Assembly: GCA_031216915.1 (NCBI GenBank)
Contig: CM062290.1
Coordinates: 380,476,718 to 380,540,717 of the forward strand
Direction: 5' to 3'
Source: Pictodentalium vernedei
Lineage: Eukaryota > Mollusca > Scaphopoda > Dentaliida > Dentaliidae
Length of the DNA: 64,000 nucleotides
Positions 45,898 to 56,989 of the stretch are shown piece after piece. The notes beneath the pieces are model-generated. The model was not told the origin of the DNA, searched no databases, and worked only from the letters and a program-made list of their open reading frames with translations. Position numbers and translations under genes: made by a program. Position 1 is the stretch's first letter; every line of letters starts with the position of its first letter.

Positions 45898-46574
45898 GTT
45901 TTAGTCCCCTCCCCTCCCCTGAACTCAGACGCTCTACCCCCCCCCCCCCCCGCCTCACTGATATCAATACAACTGAACTGAGAAGGACGGGGCAATTTGT
46001 TTCTGTAAATAGATAATACTCAACAATTTTTTTTTCTCGAGACTATTCATTTTTCCGGGTCTTCGCAATCGCCGATTGATTTTTAAAGAATAAGTTTGTT
46101 ATATGCGAACGACGAAAATGTCTATGATAACAAGTTTCTTACGATATTGCAAATTGAATATTCACATAATACTTCAGCTATTATTGTCAACAAAAACAAG
46201 TGATAACATTGAAAAGTTGTTACCGTTTTACTAGCTTATGCAAGGCTTTTGGAAACCATCGTGACGTTTGACGTGAAAGCTGTTCACTGTGACTATGTCC
46301 GCAGCGTAACAGCTTTCACGTGTCACCCAGGCGCAAAGCCATTATTCTATAATACCGGTTGCCCTGGCCTTTTTTTTGGGGGGGGGGTGGGGAGGGGGCA
46401 AACATGATATTTCGAAGGCCGATGTGAGGGGTGGAGGACTCCCCTATTCCTTACTAGGAAGTGGACCCCAAGAAGAGTTTGCATAATTCAGTGCTCTAAG
46501 GTCCAATCTAGGGTATTTATAGGGTATGTAGCCCTATATTGGAGACAAGCCTGAATATAGGCAACCTGTCATTT
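45898..46574. other. Unassigned DNA with poly-C and poly-G runs
   Basis: C-run 45939-45951, G-run 46379-46388, and an inverted repeat GACGTGAAAGCTGTT / AACAGCTTTCACGT at about 46269-46322. Confidence 0.4.
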
Positions 46575-46800
46575 GCACAATGAGGTCCTCAATGGGTGAA
46601 TTTGATGATGCTATCCCATACAGTGGGCCAATTTATCCTCTAGGTGCATCTTTCTGTTTTGGCTTGAGACCTTGATTCAGACTGAGGTTCACAGAGGGTA
46701 AATTTTGTGATGCTACTCTGCTGTTCATGGTAGCATCACCAAATTCACCCTCTGGGGACCTAATTTTGCAGATGACAGTCTGCTTATTTTCAAGCTTGAT
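46575..46800 (+). repeat. Family H repeat, with internal fold-back
   Basis: TGAATTTGATGATGCTATCC, GGCCAATTTATCCTC and CAGACTGAGGTTCACAGAGG, then an inverse arm GGTAGCATCACCAAATTCAC. Shared with 34125-34325. Confidence 0.65.
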
Positions 46801-47032
46801 TGGAGACCAATGTAGGGCTCTATATGTTGTGTTGAAGTTGCATTGGTCCAATGATTTGTTTTGTTTTTGTTTTTGTTTTTTGGGTTTTTTTTTGTTTTTT
46901 TTTGTGGGGGGGGGGGGGGGTGGGCAGCGAAACCTTCAGAGGCAAGGTATTGAGTTGCGGGATTAAACCCTATATAGTTTCTTCGGCAGTCCATTTACTT
47001 TCTTGCTTGACACTGGTTTGTTTCGAAGCATT

Positions 47033-47162
47033 CACTCTAAAATCAGTTGGGTTAAAAATCAACCCAAATTGACTGGGTTGAGTGAATATGAACCCAATTG
47101 GGTTCATATTCACTCAACCCAGTCGATTTGGGTTGATTTTTAACCCAACTGATTTTAGAGTG
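47033..47162. mobile_element. Family I palindrome, intact
   Basis: 130 bp, 65 bp arms with about one mismatch; starts CACTCTAAAATCAGTTGGG, centre GAACCCAATTGGGTTC. Confidence 0.85.
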
Positions 47163-47183
47163 TTTCATTCAGTCAATCAGATG

Positions 47184-47543
47184 TGTCGAGTGCGCGGTGG
47201 CTCAGTGGTCACGGCAATGACATTCAAACCATACAGTCCACTCTTTGATCCCCGCCAGGTGTAAGTGCATTCTGGCATTGGGCAAGGCACTTCATCCCGA
47301 TTGCCCGCGTGGAGGCAAGGTGGCGCTGTGAACAAAGGCGTACTGCACGTCGATGTTGATATTGTCTTCCACCAATGCTAAACCTGCTTGTGTAGAGTTA
47401 GTTCGTTGGGCAGTCTGGAAGTTGCTTGGCGTTGTTCGGCGGTTCTCTCCGGGTACTTCGGCTTCCTCCACCCGTAAAACTGTCCGACATGAGGTGTCCC
47501 TGGCTATCCAAAGTGTCGTTAAATCCTAATCAATCTATAAATT
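47184..47543 (+). mobile_element. SINE with 9 bp target duplication
   Basis: AATCAGATG at 47175-47183 and 47544-47552. Head GCGCGGTGGCTCAGTGG; tail of the GACATGAGGTGTCCC type. Confidence 0.88.
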
Positions 47544-47850
47544 AATCAGATGCATAACGACCGATCAGATGCGGCCTTGCATGACGTTCTTACGCGTAGG
47601 CTGGATTCCATGCGTGGGGTATCTAGCACATTCTTCAATTTCCTTATTTTTTTCGGACAATGTGGAATTCACATAGCCATCGGGGTATAATTCCGAAAAA
47701 AATTTCCATTCCACCTTTTAGCATTTCCTCACAGGAATAAGACATTAGAAGGTAGGATGATTCATCAAATCCAAATAAATTGAATTTTCAAATCTGTTTC
47801 AAGTTAACTTCGCATGCGTCTAGGATTTAATCCAATGGAATTAATTAATT

Positions 47851-48078
47851 TTAACCATTTGAACCCTTGTGGTATCTTCCGTATTAGTTAAATGGCAGTC
47901 CACATCCATTATTGTGGGGCAGAGCAATTTATATTTTTAACGTGCAGCCTTCGGGCTGCATGTGGAAAATATTAATTGTCCTACCTCACACGCCCACTTA
48001 GCAGCCATCCTACTTAACGAAATTATGGCGTATCGTGTTTCTGGACCGGTAAAGTGGTCTTTTGTTTCAAAGGGTTAA
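47851..48078. mobile_element. Family C element
   Basis: TTAACCATTTGAACCCTTG to TTTCAAAGGGTTAA with TTAA 47851-47854 and 48075-48078. Hairpin around GTGCAGCCTTCGGGCTGCA. Confidence 0.85.
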
Positions 48079-48181
48079 AGATGCCATGTTTACACGGGCT
48101 TAAATGCAAGTACTATCTAACAATTTAGACGGCAACGCATGTCCTATATATCCTTTTTTTATTTTCGGAAATGGGTGATTA

Positions 48182-48692
48182 ATTTAGTTATTAATTGGGG
48201 ATTAATCGTGTCGGAGAGTTTTACGAGTGGAGGAAGCCGGTGTGACAGGAATGATAGTCCGTAGGAACGTTAGTCCCTCTGGACTATTATTCCGTGGAAT
48301 TATAGTCCTAGGTCTAACATTTCTAGGAATAGTAGTCCGGCGGACTACTATTCCTAGAAATGTTAGACCTAGGACTATAATTCCGCGGAATAATAGTCCA
48401 GAGGGACTAATTTTCCTACGGACTATCATTCCTGTCACACCGGAACACCCGGAGAGAACTATCTAGCAAATGTCAGACTCCCCAACGTACTAACTCCGCA
48501 CAAGCAGCGTTAGCATTGGTCGAAGCCAAGAGCTCCATCGACGTGCAGTACGCTTTAGTATACAGCGCCACCATGCCCCCGCATGGGCAAACGGGATGAA
48601 GTGCATTGCCCAAGGACACAACGCAGTAACCCCTGGTACCCTGGACCTTTTGGTTTGAAGTCCAAGCCTTAACCACTGAGCCACTGAGCTCC
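48182..48692 (-). mobile_element. SINE interrupted by a palindromic element
   Basis: GGATTAATCGTGTCGGAGAG and GTGGAGGAAGCCGG, the insert, then AACACCCGGAGAGAAC, GCAAGCAGC-like body, ATCGACGTGCAGTACGC and the complement of the head. Confidence 0.8.
48241..48439. mobile_element. 199 bp near-perfect palindrome inserted in a SINE at CCGG
   Basis: Starts TGTGACAGGAATGATAGTCC and ends with its inverse; CCGG at 48237-48240 and 48440-48443 where the SINE has one CCGG. Each arm holds several versions of GGAATNATAGTCC. No coding capacity. Confidence 0.85.
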
Positions 48693-48730
48693 CGAAATGA
48701 GTGATGGTAGTCTTCAAGTCAGTGTAGGCT

Positions 48731-48979
48731 TTAACCCTTTACCCAACGCAGACGATATCAAAATGTATTATTTTAAATATCATTATTTTAAATTTTTCAA
48801 AAAATTTTAACAAAACCATATCATGTGACCCCTCGTTGGAACGAGCTCGACGAGCTCGTTCCAACGAGGGGTCACATGATATGGTTTTGTTGAAATGTTT
48901 TGAAAAATAATATGTTTTCAACTGCTGAATTTGCATATTACGCGGGCGAATGCGACCGATTCGTTTGGTAAAGGGTTAA
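48731..48979. mobile_element. Family B element, well preserved
   Basis: TTAA both ends, CGTT/AACG matched arms around GAGCTCGACGAGCTC, right end ATTACGCGGGCGAATGCG. Confidence 0.9.
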
Positions 48980-49007
48980 TATCAGGGTGAGGAACATGAA
49001 TGCGCTA

Positions 49008-49405
49008 GGGGGGCGCGGTTGCGTTGCGGTAACCGGTTCCGCAAGGATCACCGAACTTAACCAACGTCGAGCCCGGTTAGTCCTTGGATGGGTGACCGTC
49101 TGTGTGTTCAGTTCGGACTCCCGCGTTGTGTCCTTGGGCAGGGCACTTAACCCCGATAGCCCACATGTGGACACGATGACGCCGTGCACCAAGGCGTACT
49201 GCACGTCGATGGTGCGCATGTCTTCAACCAATCTAAACGCCTCTGCTGCAGTGCGGAGTTACGATGTTGAGGAGCTGGCAGCTGCCCGTCGTTGCTCGGT
49301 GGGTGTTCTCTCCGAGTACTCTGGCTTCCTCCACTCGTAAAACTGTCACCGACACGATATGACATTGGCTGTTAAAGTGTCGTTAAACCTTAATAAATAA
49401 AAAAA
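49008..49405 (+). mobile_element. SINE with a 5S rRNA-derived head
   Basis: Between GGGGGGCGCGGTTGCG and the usual body lies GATCACCGAACTTAACCAAC, then GCCCGGTTAGTCCTTGG and ATGGGTGACCGTCTG. These match the internal promoter half of 5S rRNA. The body (GTACTGCACGTCGATGG, GTTGCTCGGTGGG) is shared with the tRNA-headed SINEs; the tail is GTTAAAGTGTCGTTAAAC. Confidence 0.85.
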
Positions 49406-49679
49406 ATGCTACCCTCGTAAATTTGTGTGATATTATCTGGGAAATTTCCCGGTTCCCGGTTCTGAGAGTAATTTCATCCCCGTTCCAGGTTCCTAGAAAA
49501 CCAGGGGATATATTAAACCCTAGCCCGGATGGGTAGCCCCGCCCAAGCGATGGAAAAGTTCTAGTTGTATTGAATATCAATTTCTAGCTGGACACTGACT
49601 GAATCACTGAGTAGCTGAGTCACGGAATCACACACTCCCCGTTTGTATAATGGATTGAACAACTACGGACCTGCATCAA

Positions 49680-49913
49680 AGAATCCTTTACCTAACGAGT
49701 TCAGTCGCATCGCCTGCGTAATGTATAAATGCAGCACGTGAAAAACAAATTCAGAAACATTTGACAAAATTATATCATGTGTCACTCATTGGAACGAGAT
49801 CGTTCCAGTGAGAAGTCACATGATATGGTTTTGTTGAAGTTTGTTTTTAACTTTGAAAACATAAAATTTAAAATAATAAATTTTGATATCGTCTGCGTTG
49901 GGTAAAGAGATAA
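49680..49913. mobile_element. Family B element, diverged
   Basis: TTTACCTAACGAGTTCAG start; shortened core GAACGAGATCGTTCC; right end ATCGTCTGCGTTGGGTAAAG. Confidence 0.65.
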
Positions 49914-50145
49914 GCTCGAGTTCAGGATGACTAGAGGGCGACACTTGCAAAACAAATTCTTGAATAAGTAAAGATTTTCAATTTTGTCCCCAAAAAGTAG
50001 CTTATGACTCCTCATTGGAACAACCTCGACGAACTCATTCTGGTGATGGGTCATAAGATATGGTTTGAACAGGTTTGGAGCCCAAAAAATTAAATCTGAA
50101 TGGATGTTTTTGTGAATAGCGCTGGATGGATATCGTCGGTGGGTT
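49914..50145. repeat. Decayed family A element
   Basis: GCGACACTTGCAAAACAAAT, AGTAGCTTATGACTCCTC, GGGTCATAAGATATGG and TGTGAATAGCGCTGG in family A order. It abuts the family B element. Confidence 0.6.
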
Positions 50146-50317
50146 TCCACAATTGCGTATCTCGAATTTTCAAACGTTTCAAGAGAAACAGAAAACTGAA
50201 TAACTCCAAATTTTGGGAAAACAAAACAGAGTAACAGTGGTTTCTCAAGCGGAAAGCCACGTTCGTTGTTTCGGAGAACATTTAGAGTTTATTAGATGTG
50301 TTTTCTATGAGAACAAT

Positions 50318-50665
50318 GGGGATGTGGTGGCTTAATACGTAGAGGTGCAGGCTGCAAGCCGTGAGGTCCTCGGTTCGAAATCCACCTGCGGCAACCGCAT
50401 TGTGGACACGACACTTCACCCCCATTGCCCACGTGGGGGCACGGTGGCGTTGTGTACTAAGGCGTTCTGCACGTCGATGGTGCACCTGTCTTGAACCACT
50501 GCTAACCCTTCTTGTGTGGAGTTAGTATGTTGGGGAGCTGACAGTTGCTCGCAGTTGGTGGGTGGTTCTCTTCGGGTATTACAGCTTCCTCCACCCGTAA
50601 AACTGCCGTGGTCATAATTAACCATTGTGCAGAAATATGTGGCCTTAAACACCAATAAATAAATA
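50318..50665 (+). mobile_element. tRNA-headed SINE
   Basis: GGATGTGGTGGCTTAATACG head, B box GGTTCGAAATCC, body and AAATAAATAAATA tail. Flanks TATGAGAACAATG and TATGAGACAAATG look like a diverged target duplication. Confidence 0.85.
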
Positions 50666-51194
50666 AATATAAATATGAGACAAATGAATTTTATGTAGTG
50701 ATCCGACATTTTGAGAGTTAACTTACTGCAATAGAATGTTTACTGCATTTTTAATTGATTATATATCTGTCACTTGATGACCTGTGCCATTCATTCTAGG
50801 ATTGGTTTGTCAATGCTGTCTGGCCGGTTCATTTCCGCCTATCCGAAACAAGCTGATTGCAGGAATTTTGAGCTATGGCATTTTGGAACCAGTACTCCTA
50901 GCATTTTTTTAAAAAAATGCTTTGAAGATAAGACATTTTAGAAACTATACGTGAACATTTCGGACCCAAAATAAAATTCGCCCAAATCAGTTGCTCCTGT
51001 TCTTGTACATCTTATGCAATCAGACCCGTAGATTACGAAGTTGTGAGAATGTGCTTCGCGCCAAAATGGGAGATAAGACGTTTTTTTGAGACCGCCGACG
51101 ATATGGCCATTACTTTAGGTAGATGGTTAAACAAAACTATGGATCTACCCATACGATGGGAGATTTTACTATCTCTTTGTCGTGTTTCGAGGAC
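50666..51194. other. Unassigned DNA
   Basis: No gene recognised. Confidence 0.3.
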
Positions 51195-51436
51195 AGTTTT
51201 AGCAGGTAGGGTTATAGCGTTATACCAGTTTCACGGGTGGGGGAAGCTGGAGTACCCAGAGAGAACTACCGAACAGCAGCCAGCAACCGTCGGGCGCACC
51301 ACCTTACTAACCTGGCTCAAACAGGGTTATCATTGGCTAAAAGCGAGTGTACAGTCGAAGTGTAGTACGCTTCAGAACATGGTGCCGCTGTGCTCCCTCA
51401 TAGGCAATCGGGATTAAGTGTCTTGCCCGGGGATAC
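51195..51436 (-). mobile_element. SINE, truncated
   Basis: GTACCCAGAGAGAACTACCG, GGTTATCATTGGCTAAAAG and ATTAAGTGTCTTGCCCGGGG; the head side is cut by the family D element. Confidence 0.65.
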
Positions 51437-52095
51437 ATATGGAATATACCCATAGTAGCTTGGTGTACCAAATGTTCACCACTCGTGGTGAAGTGGTGTT
51501 AACTGCGAGCCCTTGGCGCGCGGTTAACACCACTTCACCACGAGGGGTGAGCATTTGGTACACCAAGCTACTTTGGGTATATTTTATTTATACCATGATC
51601 GTCAGATCAATTAGAGTTTAAATGTTACATAATACAATATTCACACGTGCGAATCTGTGTTTGTTTACATGAGCACCGGTGGGCGGTACTTCCGCTGGCA
51701 ATTTTATCGCCGAAACGAAACAGAAAGCGACACGCTCAAATTATGGGGCCTTTTTCATTTTAATAACATAATAACATACTAATTCGAGTTGTGGGTGCTT
51801 TATTAACATGAGACATCGTATGTTTGTTAATTTTTGGTATCTTATGAGGTAAACTTATTTAAAAACGTAATAAATAATTACCGGTTTCATTTCACTCTTC
51901 ACGGGGCGACGAGTGATAAATTTTGACAAGTTTGCATTCAAGACGAGGTCACCAAAGGTCAACTTGAATGTTGTTCCACTGTAGGTGTAAATTTTAACTA
52001 CTGAAATCCCATTGCTGGCGTGTTCTCCGCGTCTGGTGTGTAACGCTAAAATGTATGTCATAGGTTTTACATAGAGTAGAATAGGCAATCATGGT
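51437..52095 (+). mobile_element. Family D element, most complete copy
   Basis: GGAATATACCCATAGTAGC, the uninterrupted terminal palindrome (about 51455-51580), ATACCATGATCGTCAGAT, GGTGGGCGGTACTTCCGC, and the right end AGAATAGGCAATCATGGTAT. No open frame of note. Confidence 0.75.
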
Positions 52096-52298
52096 ATTAA
52101 ACAGTTCTCACGGTTAGGATTGAACCGTCGCCCTTTGACCTGACGTTCAATACGCTAACCTGTGAGTCACTGTATCCCCATACAATGGAAGGCAGATATG
52201 TTGTGAGAATGAAGTGAGAGAAAATATTTACCTCCATTTTCGTTATATAGGTGCGTGAATTTTGGCAGAAATCCAAGAAAGTGAAGATAAGTAGTGGA

Positions 52299-52768
52299 TC
52301 CCTAATGAGTCGCGATTTATACGACCTTTCTGTACCGAGTTCACTAAAATCGATCTGAGCCGAGGTTTAAGTCGTGATTTCATACGACCTTTCTGTACCG
52401 ATTTCAGTAAATTCGATATGAGCCGAGGTTTAAGTCGCAACTTAATACGGCCTTTCTGTACAGAGTTCACTAAAATCGATATAAGCCGAGGTTTAAGTCG
52501 CGATTTCATACAACCTGTCTGTACCGATTTCACTAGAATCGATCTGAGCCGAGGTTTAAGCCGCGATTTCAAACGACCTGTCTGTACCGATTTCACTAAA
52601 ATCGATCTGAGTCGAGGTTTAAGTCGCGATTTCATACGAACTTTCTGTACCGAGTTCACTAAAATCGATCTGAGCCGAGGTTTAAGTCGCGATTTCATAC
52701 GACCTGTCTGTACCGATTTCACTAAAATCGATACGAGCCGAGGTTTACTGAGGCTCATATCGATTTTA
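52299..52768. repeat. 63 bp minisatellite, about 7.5 units
   Basis: Unit contains TTTAAGTCGCGATTTCATAC, CTGTACCGATTTCACT and AAAATCGATCTGAGCCGAGG. The period is a multiple of three, so both strands stay open (plus SRGLSRDFIRPVCTDFTKID; minus KSRLKPRLRSILVKSVQ). There is no independent sign of translation. The last unit is followed by an inverse half unit (GAGGCTCATATCGATTTTAG). Confidence 0.85.
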
Positions 52769-53095
52769 GTGAACGGAGTTCAGATATTTCCTGTCAAATC
52801 GTGACGCTGTGGAGATTTTTTTTCACATAATATTTTATTTAAGCTTTTAGCTTATGTAACGACGAAAGCAGGCCAGCGTTGTTCACAAAATCGCTATCCA
52901 AATTTTAGTATTTTTTTCAATTTTTGCCTGAAAAACGTAGCTTAAGGCCCCCTTGCTGGAACGAGCTCGTCGAGCTTGTTCCGATAAGGTGTTAGAAGCT
53001 ATGTTTTCACGACAAAAAATCAAAATATTTAGTTATTCATTAAATGTGTTCTGCAAATGTCGTCTGATTTTTTACTTATCGTAAACGCATGACCA
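52769..53095. repeat. Decayed family A element after the minisatellite
   Basis: AGCTTATGTAACGACGAAAG, GGCCAGCGTTGTTC, ACGAGCTCGTCGAGCTTGTT and CAAATGTCGTCTG in family A order. Confidence 0.6.
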
Positions 53096-53162
53096 CGCGT
53101 GGATTACGATCAGTCCACGGTGACTATGCTGTATGGTCAGTCATGCAAATCCCAGGCAGATG

Positions 53163-53479
53163 GACTTGGAAGCCTCGGCTCAGATCGATTTTTGTGAACA
53201 TAGTACAGAAGTTTCATGGTAAATCGTGAAGAATTTGAGATTCGTTTCATCATATAATGTGTACTTTAAATTTTTAGCTTACGCTAAAGCTGGCCAGCGC
53301 TGTTTCCAAAAATAGCCATCCAAATTTTAGTATTTCTTTTAAATTGTTCCCTCAAAAAAAACGTCGCTTAAGACCCCCTTACTGGGACGAGCTCGTTCCA
53401 ATTAGGGGTCATAAGCTATATTTTCAAGACTAAAAGTGTTTTCTGCAAATGTCGTCTGATTTTTGTATTAGGTACACAG
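53163..53479. repeat. Diverged duplicate of 52755-53070
   Basis: CCTCGGCTCAGATCGATTTT, GGTAAATCGTGAAGAATTTG, TTTTTAGCTTACGC and a second decayed family A core (GGACGAGCTCGTTCC) repeat the preceding block in order. Confidence 0.55.
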
Positions 53480-53729
53480 TTAACCCTTTACCTAACGAAT
53501 CGCCCGCATCCGCCCGCCTAATGTGCAAATTGAGCAGTTGAAAAAATGAAATTTTTCAAAATATTTTAACAAAACCATACCATGTGACCCCTCATTGGAA
53601 CGAGCTCGTCGAGCTCGTTCCAATGAGGGGGTCACATGATATGGTTTTGTTGAAATTGTTTTAAAAATTTACAAAAATTGTATTTAAAATAATAAATTTT
53701 GTTATCGTCTGCGTTGGGTAAAGGGTTAA
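53480..53729. mobile_element. Family B element
   Basis: TTAA at both ends; CATT/AATG matched arms; left terminus ACCTAACGAATCGCCCGC. It sits at the TTAA end of the decayed family A copy. Confidence 0.88.
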
Positions 53730-53949
53730 TAAAAAAATAACAGAAGATCAATTCAGTTCTACGTCGGAATCCCACTCACTCACAACGTTAAGATGTCGAC
53801 GTTGACTACCGATGTCATTCCTGCATTAGACGTGTTGTGAGCTATATTTACCGCAATGAGCTGTGTGATTGCGATTATGTGAGAAGTGTTGTTACCACTT
53901 ACACATTCTTCTGCGTTACGTAATGGTATAAATATAACGATCAGCTCTA

Positions 53950-54125
53950 TTCACAAGAATCAACAATTAATTTTTTTTAATTTTATACTTCATAACATAG
54001 CTTATGACATATCGGTGGTATGAGCTCGTTTCAATGAGGGGTTATAAGTTATGTTGTTTTCGGTAAAAATGAAACGAATTATTCTTAATATTTGGACATG
54101 TGTTGTCTACTAGTGTGTTAGACAA
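53950..54125. repeat. Decayed family A element
   Basis: TTCATAACATAGCTTATGAC, GTATGAGCTCGTTTCAATG and ATTTGGACATGTGTTGTCT. Ends lost. Confidence 0.5.
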
Positions 54126-54834
54126 AAAGTGAATACTTGCATCATAATTACCTCTCACTGCTTCTGTCAGTTACATGAAGATCATTCTAAAAAGCGGTAT
54201 TTAAATATCGAACAGTATGGATGTGGATGAATTTGAACTGAATCGCAAGACAATGTTAAGGGAGAGTCTGAACTACGGACGTGGCGATAGGGAGTGGGGG
54301 TAGCTCATCCCCTAATTCCGGCCAGAATTTTCAACAGTTTGTAATTTCATATCTCTTAACACCAACAGTAAGGATTTTCATTTCATTTGGTAGCATTTTA
54401 CCTGTGTCTGTGACCGTTTGTAACAGTTGTAACAGACACTTAATGATTTTTATAACAAATCTTTATTCCGTGATCACTAATGTTACTACCTGTGAAAAGC
54501 CCGTATGTTAACCCCACTACCGGTGCAAAGCTTCGACTGTAGTTAAAACGTTTTCATTTGGGAATTCCATAACAAAAATGTACACCTGCTGTATGAACTC
54601 GATCCAACTTGACCGTTGACATGACCCAGTTTGCCGACTTCGATACATTCACACTTCGCGATGTTTCTTTCAAGCATACGCCGTTTTGCGGTACTATCTA
54701 CTGCGTTCAATGACTTCGTAAGTTTAAAATACCTACAATTAAATATTTAAAATAAAATTTAAGAATTGTTTATAATAATTTGACTGAGAAAGCAAGATAA
54801 ATTCAAGCAACTTTGACGATGTGTCTAGCCGTCA
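54126..54834. other. Unassigned DNA
   Basis: One 76-codon frame (54281-54511) without recognisable features. Confidence 0.25.
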
Positions 54835-55140
54835 GTCTAGCATCCACGTGGAGCCGGAAGTACTGCCCACCGATGCAGATGTAAATAGGACAAACCCATG
54901 TGTTCGCTCGCTTGCTAATCGAAACTATCGTTTTTTCTCCATTTTAGGTTCCAAGGTCGATTATTTATTAAGTACATGGTATAAATAAAACAAATAGGTA
55001 CTAAGGCCGTTGGTCCGATTTAAACCACCCGTATAAAAGAGGTTTAACCACACGGCAGAGCCTCAAGATTAAAACCCTTATCCTAATCATGGTTTAAATC
55101 TCATTACTGGCACTAGTGCCTATTTATTCTATATTTAAAC
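54835..55140. repeat. Family D fragment and a small inverted repeat
   Basis: GGAAGTACTGCCCACCGATG matches the inverse of D. AAATAGGTACTAAGGCC (about 54992) is the near inverse of GGCACTAGTGCCTATTT (about 55109). Confidence 0.4.
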
Positions 55141-55270
55141 CACCTTTCAAATGATTTTTTTCAGCGGGAGTCAGTGTTTCGTTCGTTGAGTGCATCAAGA
55201 CGCCATCTGCAAAGCTAAGGCATTGGAGATGGTGCCTTGTTGCAATCAAGAGACAGTTTCCAGCTCGAGA

Positions 55271-55850
55271 TAGGGCTGCACGATATTCAAAACTGGATAC
55301 CGGTATCGGTATTCAAAAAAATACCGCGGTATACCGGTATGTCGAAAACTGCTCAGATATATGAACACAAGTACCACAATCGAGACTCGAGGCATCACAG
55401 TCGGAACGAATTAGTATGCCTTGATGATGCGATTCGAAAAACCTTTACCCAACGCAGACGATATCAAAATTTATTATTTTCAAAATTAGTTTATCAGATT
55501 TTCCTCAAAGATTTCAACAAAACTATATCATGTGACACCTCATTGGAACGAGCTCATCGAGCTCGTTCCAATGAGGGGTCACATGATATAGTTTTGTTGA
55601 AATTTTTTAAAATTATTTTTTCAACTGCTAAATTTGTATATTACGAGGGCACAAGCAGACGATTCCTTGGATAAAGGGATAATATTATTCATTCGGGGCT
55701 ACAGTTAAAAAACTCAAGACATCTTGAAAATTGAATTGTGTGTAAACAAATAATGACGATAAACCGATATTTTTGTAATTACATCGGTATTCAATCGATA
55801 TTGGTTTGAATACCCTATATGTCGGTTTATCGATATACCGTGCAGCCCTA
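55271..55850. mobile_element. Family F hAT-like element carrying a family B element, copy 2
   Basis: 580 bp, the same length as copy 1. Target duplication GCTCGAGA at 55263-55270 and 55851-55858. The nested B element is at about 55440-55683 with matched arms and the core GAGCTCATCGAGCTC. A few percent divergence from copy 1 by eye. Confidence 0.9.
55440..55683. mobile_element. Family B element inside family F copy 2
   Basis: CCTTTACCCAACGCAGACG to TTCCTTGGATAAAGGGATAA; same position and same decayed right end as in copy 1. Confidence 0.85.
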
Positions 55851-55994
55851 GCTCGAGAGCCCAAAGGTCATATATTTTGAACACATTCGGATTTCTTCAA
55901 AAGTAGGAAAATCAAATTATCACTCAAGCAGAGGGGCGTTCAGATGGAAATTCATAGAGTCGATACCCCCGAAAGAAGACCATCTGGCCGCGTA

Positions 55995-56251
55995 CAGTAC
56001 GTGGAGAGTGTATTATCACGAAACCACCCGCAGAGTGGAGATTCCACCCGAGCAATAAGTGCAAATTTGTTGCAAAGCATAACCATCACAAGCAAAGTTT
56101 CAGCCAATGGACCTCCGGGTTAAACCCGGAGGTCCATTGGCTGAAACATTGCTTGTGTTTTTTGTCGATATGTACAAAAATTGAAAGTTATAGCTTGGGT
56201 GACAACTCCACTCTGCGGGTGATTTATTTATAATCCACTCTCCGCGTACTG
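55995..56251. mobile_element. Family E palindromic element, copy 2
   Basis: TA at 55993-55994 and 56252-56253; 257 bp; CAGTACGTGGAGAGTG termini; same central CAATGGACCTCCGGG hairpin as copy 1. Confidence 0.85.
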
Positions 56252-56253
56252 TA

Positions 56254-56989
56254 TCTGGTCTGAACGCATTGTAATTCAAATTTTCGTTTGGAAAAGACGG
56301 CATCGTAATGTCGCAAGTACATGTAGGAGTACAAAGGAACATCCATTCATTATTATATAACACTAATTTATGTCTTTCCTTGTGCAGCATCAGTGAGAAC
56401 TTGGCGGTTTATACCTTATACGTCAGACTCGATTTATTTAGCATAGGGTGTCAGTTCACAAATACTCATATTAATCATGTCATTTTTCAGTGTCGTTGGT
56501 CAACATTTATGATGATGAATTTGTAACTATGACACAATTGGCGAAATCTCACTCCCCAAATATCTGGAACAATTGTTTTTTTAGTTCATCGCTCAAAACC
56601 AAAATGATTGTACCAAAATAACTGAGACTATCCCGAGTGATGCATTAGTACAGCATATAATTACCAATTGCTTGTGCTTCGTTTGAACACACAATCCACG
56701 TTCTGGACTTTCCATAATCAGTATATACTCTGTTTGCATAATACGTTCGTTATTGCTTGAATTTCAAATTATTTAGTGCTTATTAACTACAGTTATTCTA
56801 ATAAAAAGTCCATTGGCGGGAGAGGGGGGAGGGGTAGGGACACGAAAAGTTATTTTCCCCGAGGAAGAGCGTGGAATTTCCATCTTAGATTTGTTCCACA
56901 ACATCAAATTTTAAATTTCCACTAATAAAAACACTTTGACCGGCCGCTGATTTGTCGCTGTTCTCGGATGAGAAGGCCTTGGTTACACC
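56254..56989. other. Unassigned DNA
   Basis: No gene recognised; a G-rich patch GGGGGAGGGGTAGGG near 56824-56838. Confidence 0.3.

Noticed and set aside
49020..49110. 5S rRNA gene
   Set aside because: Only an internal part of 5S is present, joined to a SINE body.
51437..52095. Family D as a Helitron
   Set aside because: It has a terminal hairpin, but I could not find the TC start or CTRR end in a consistent position in the copies.
52243..52804. Repeat protein of about 128-171 residues
   Set aside because: Open on both strands only because the unit is 63 bp; no splice, start or composition evidence for translation.
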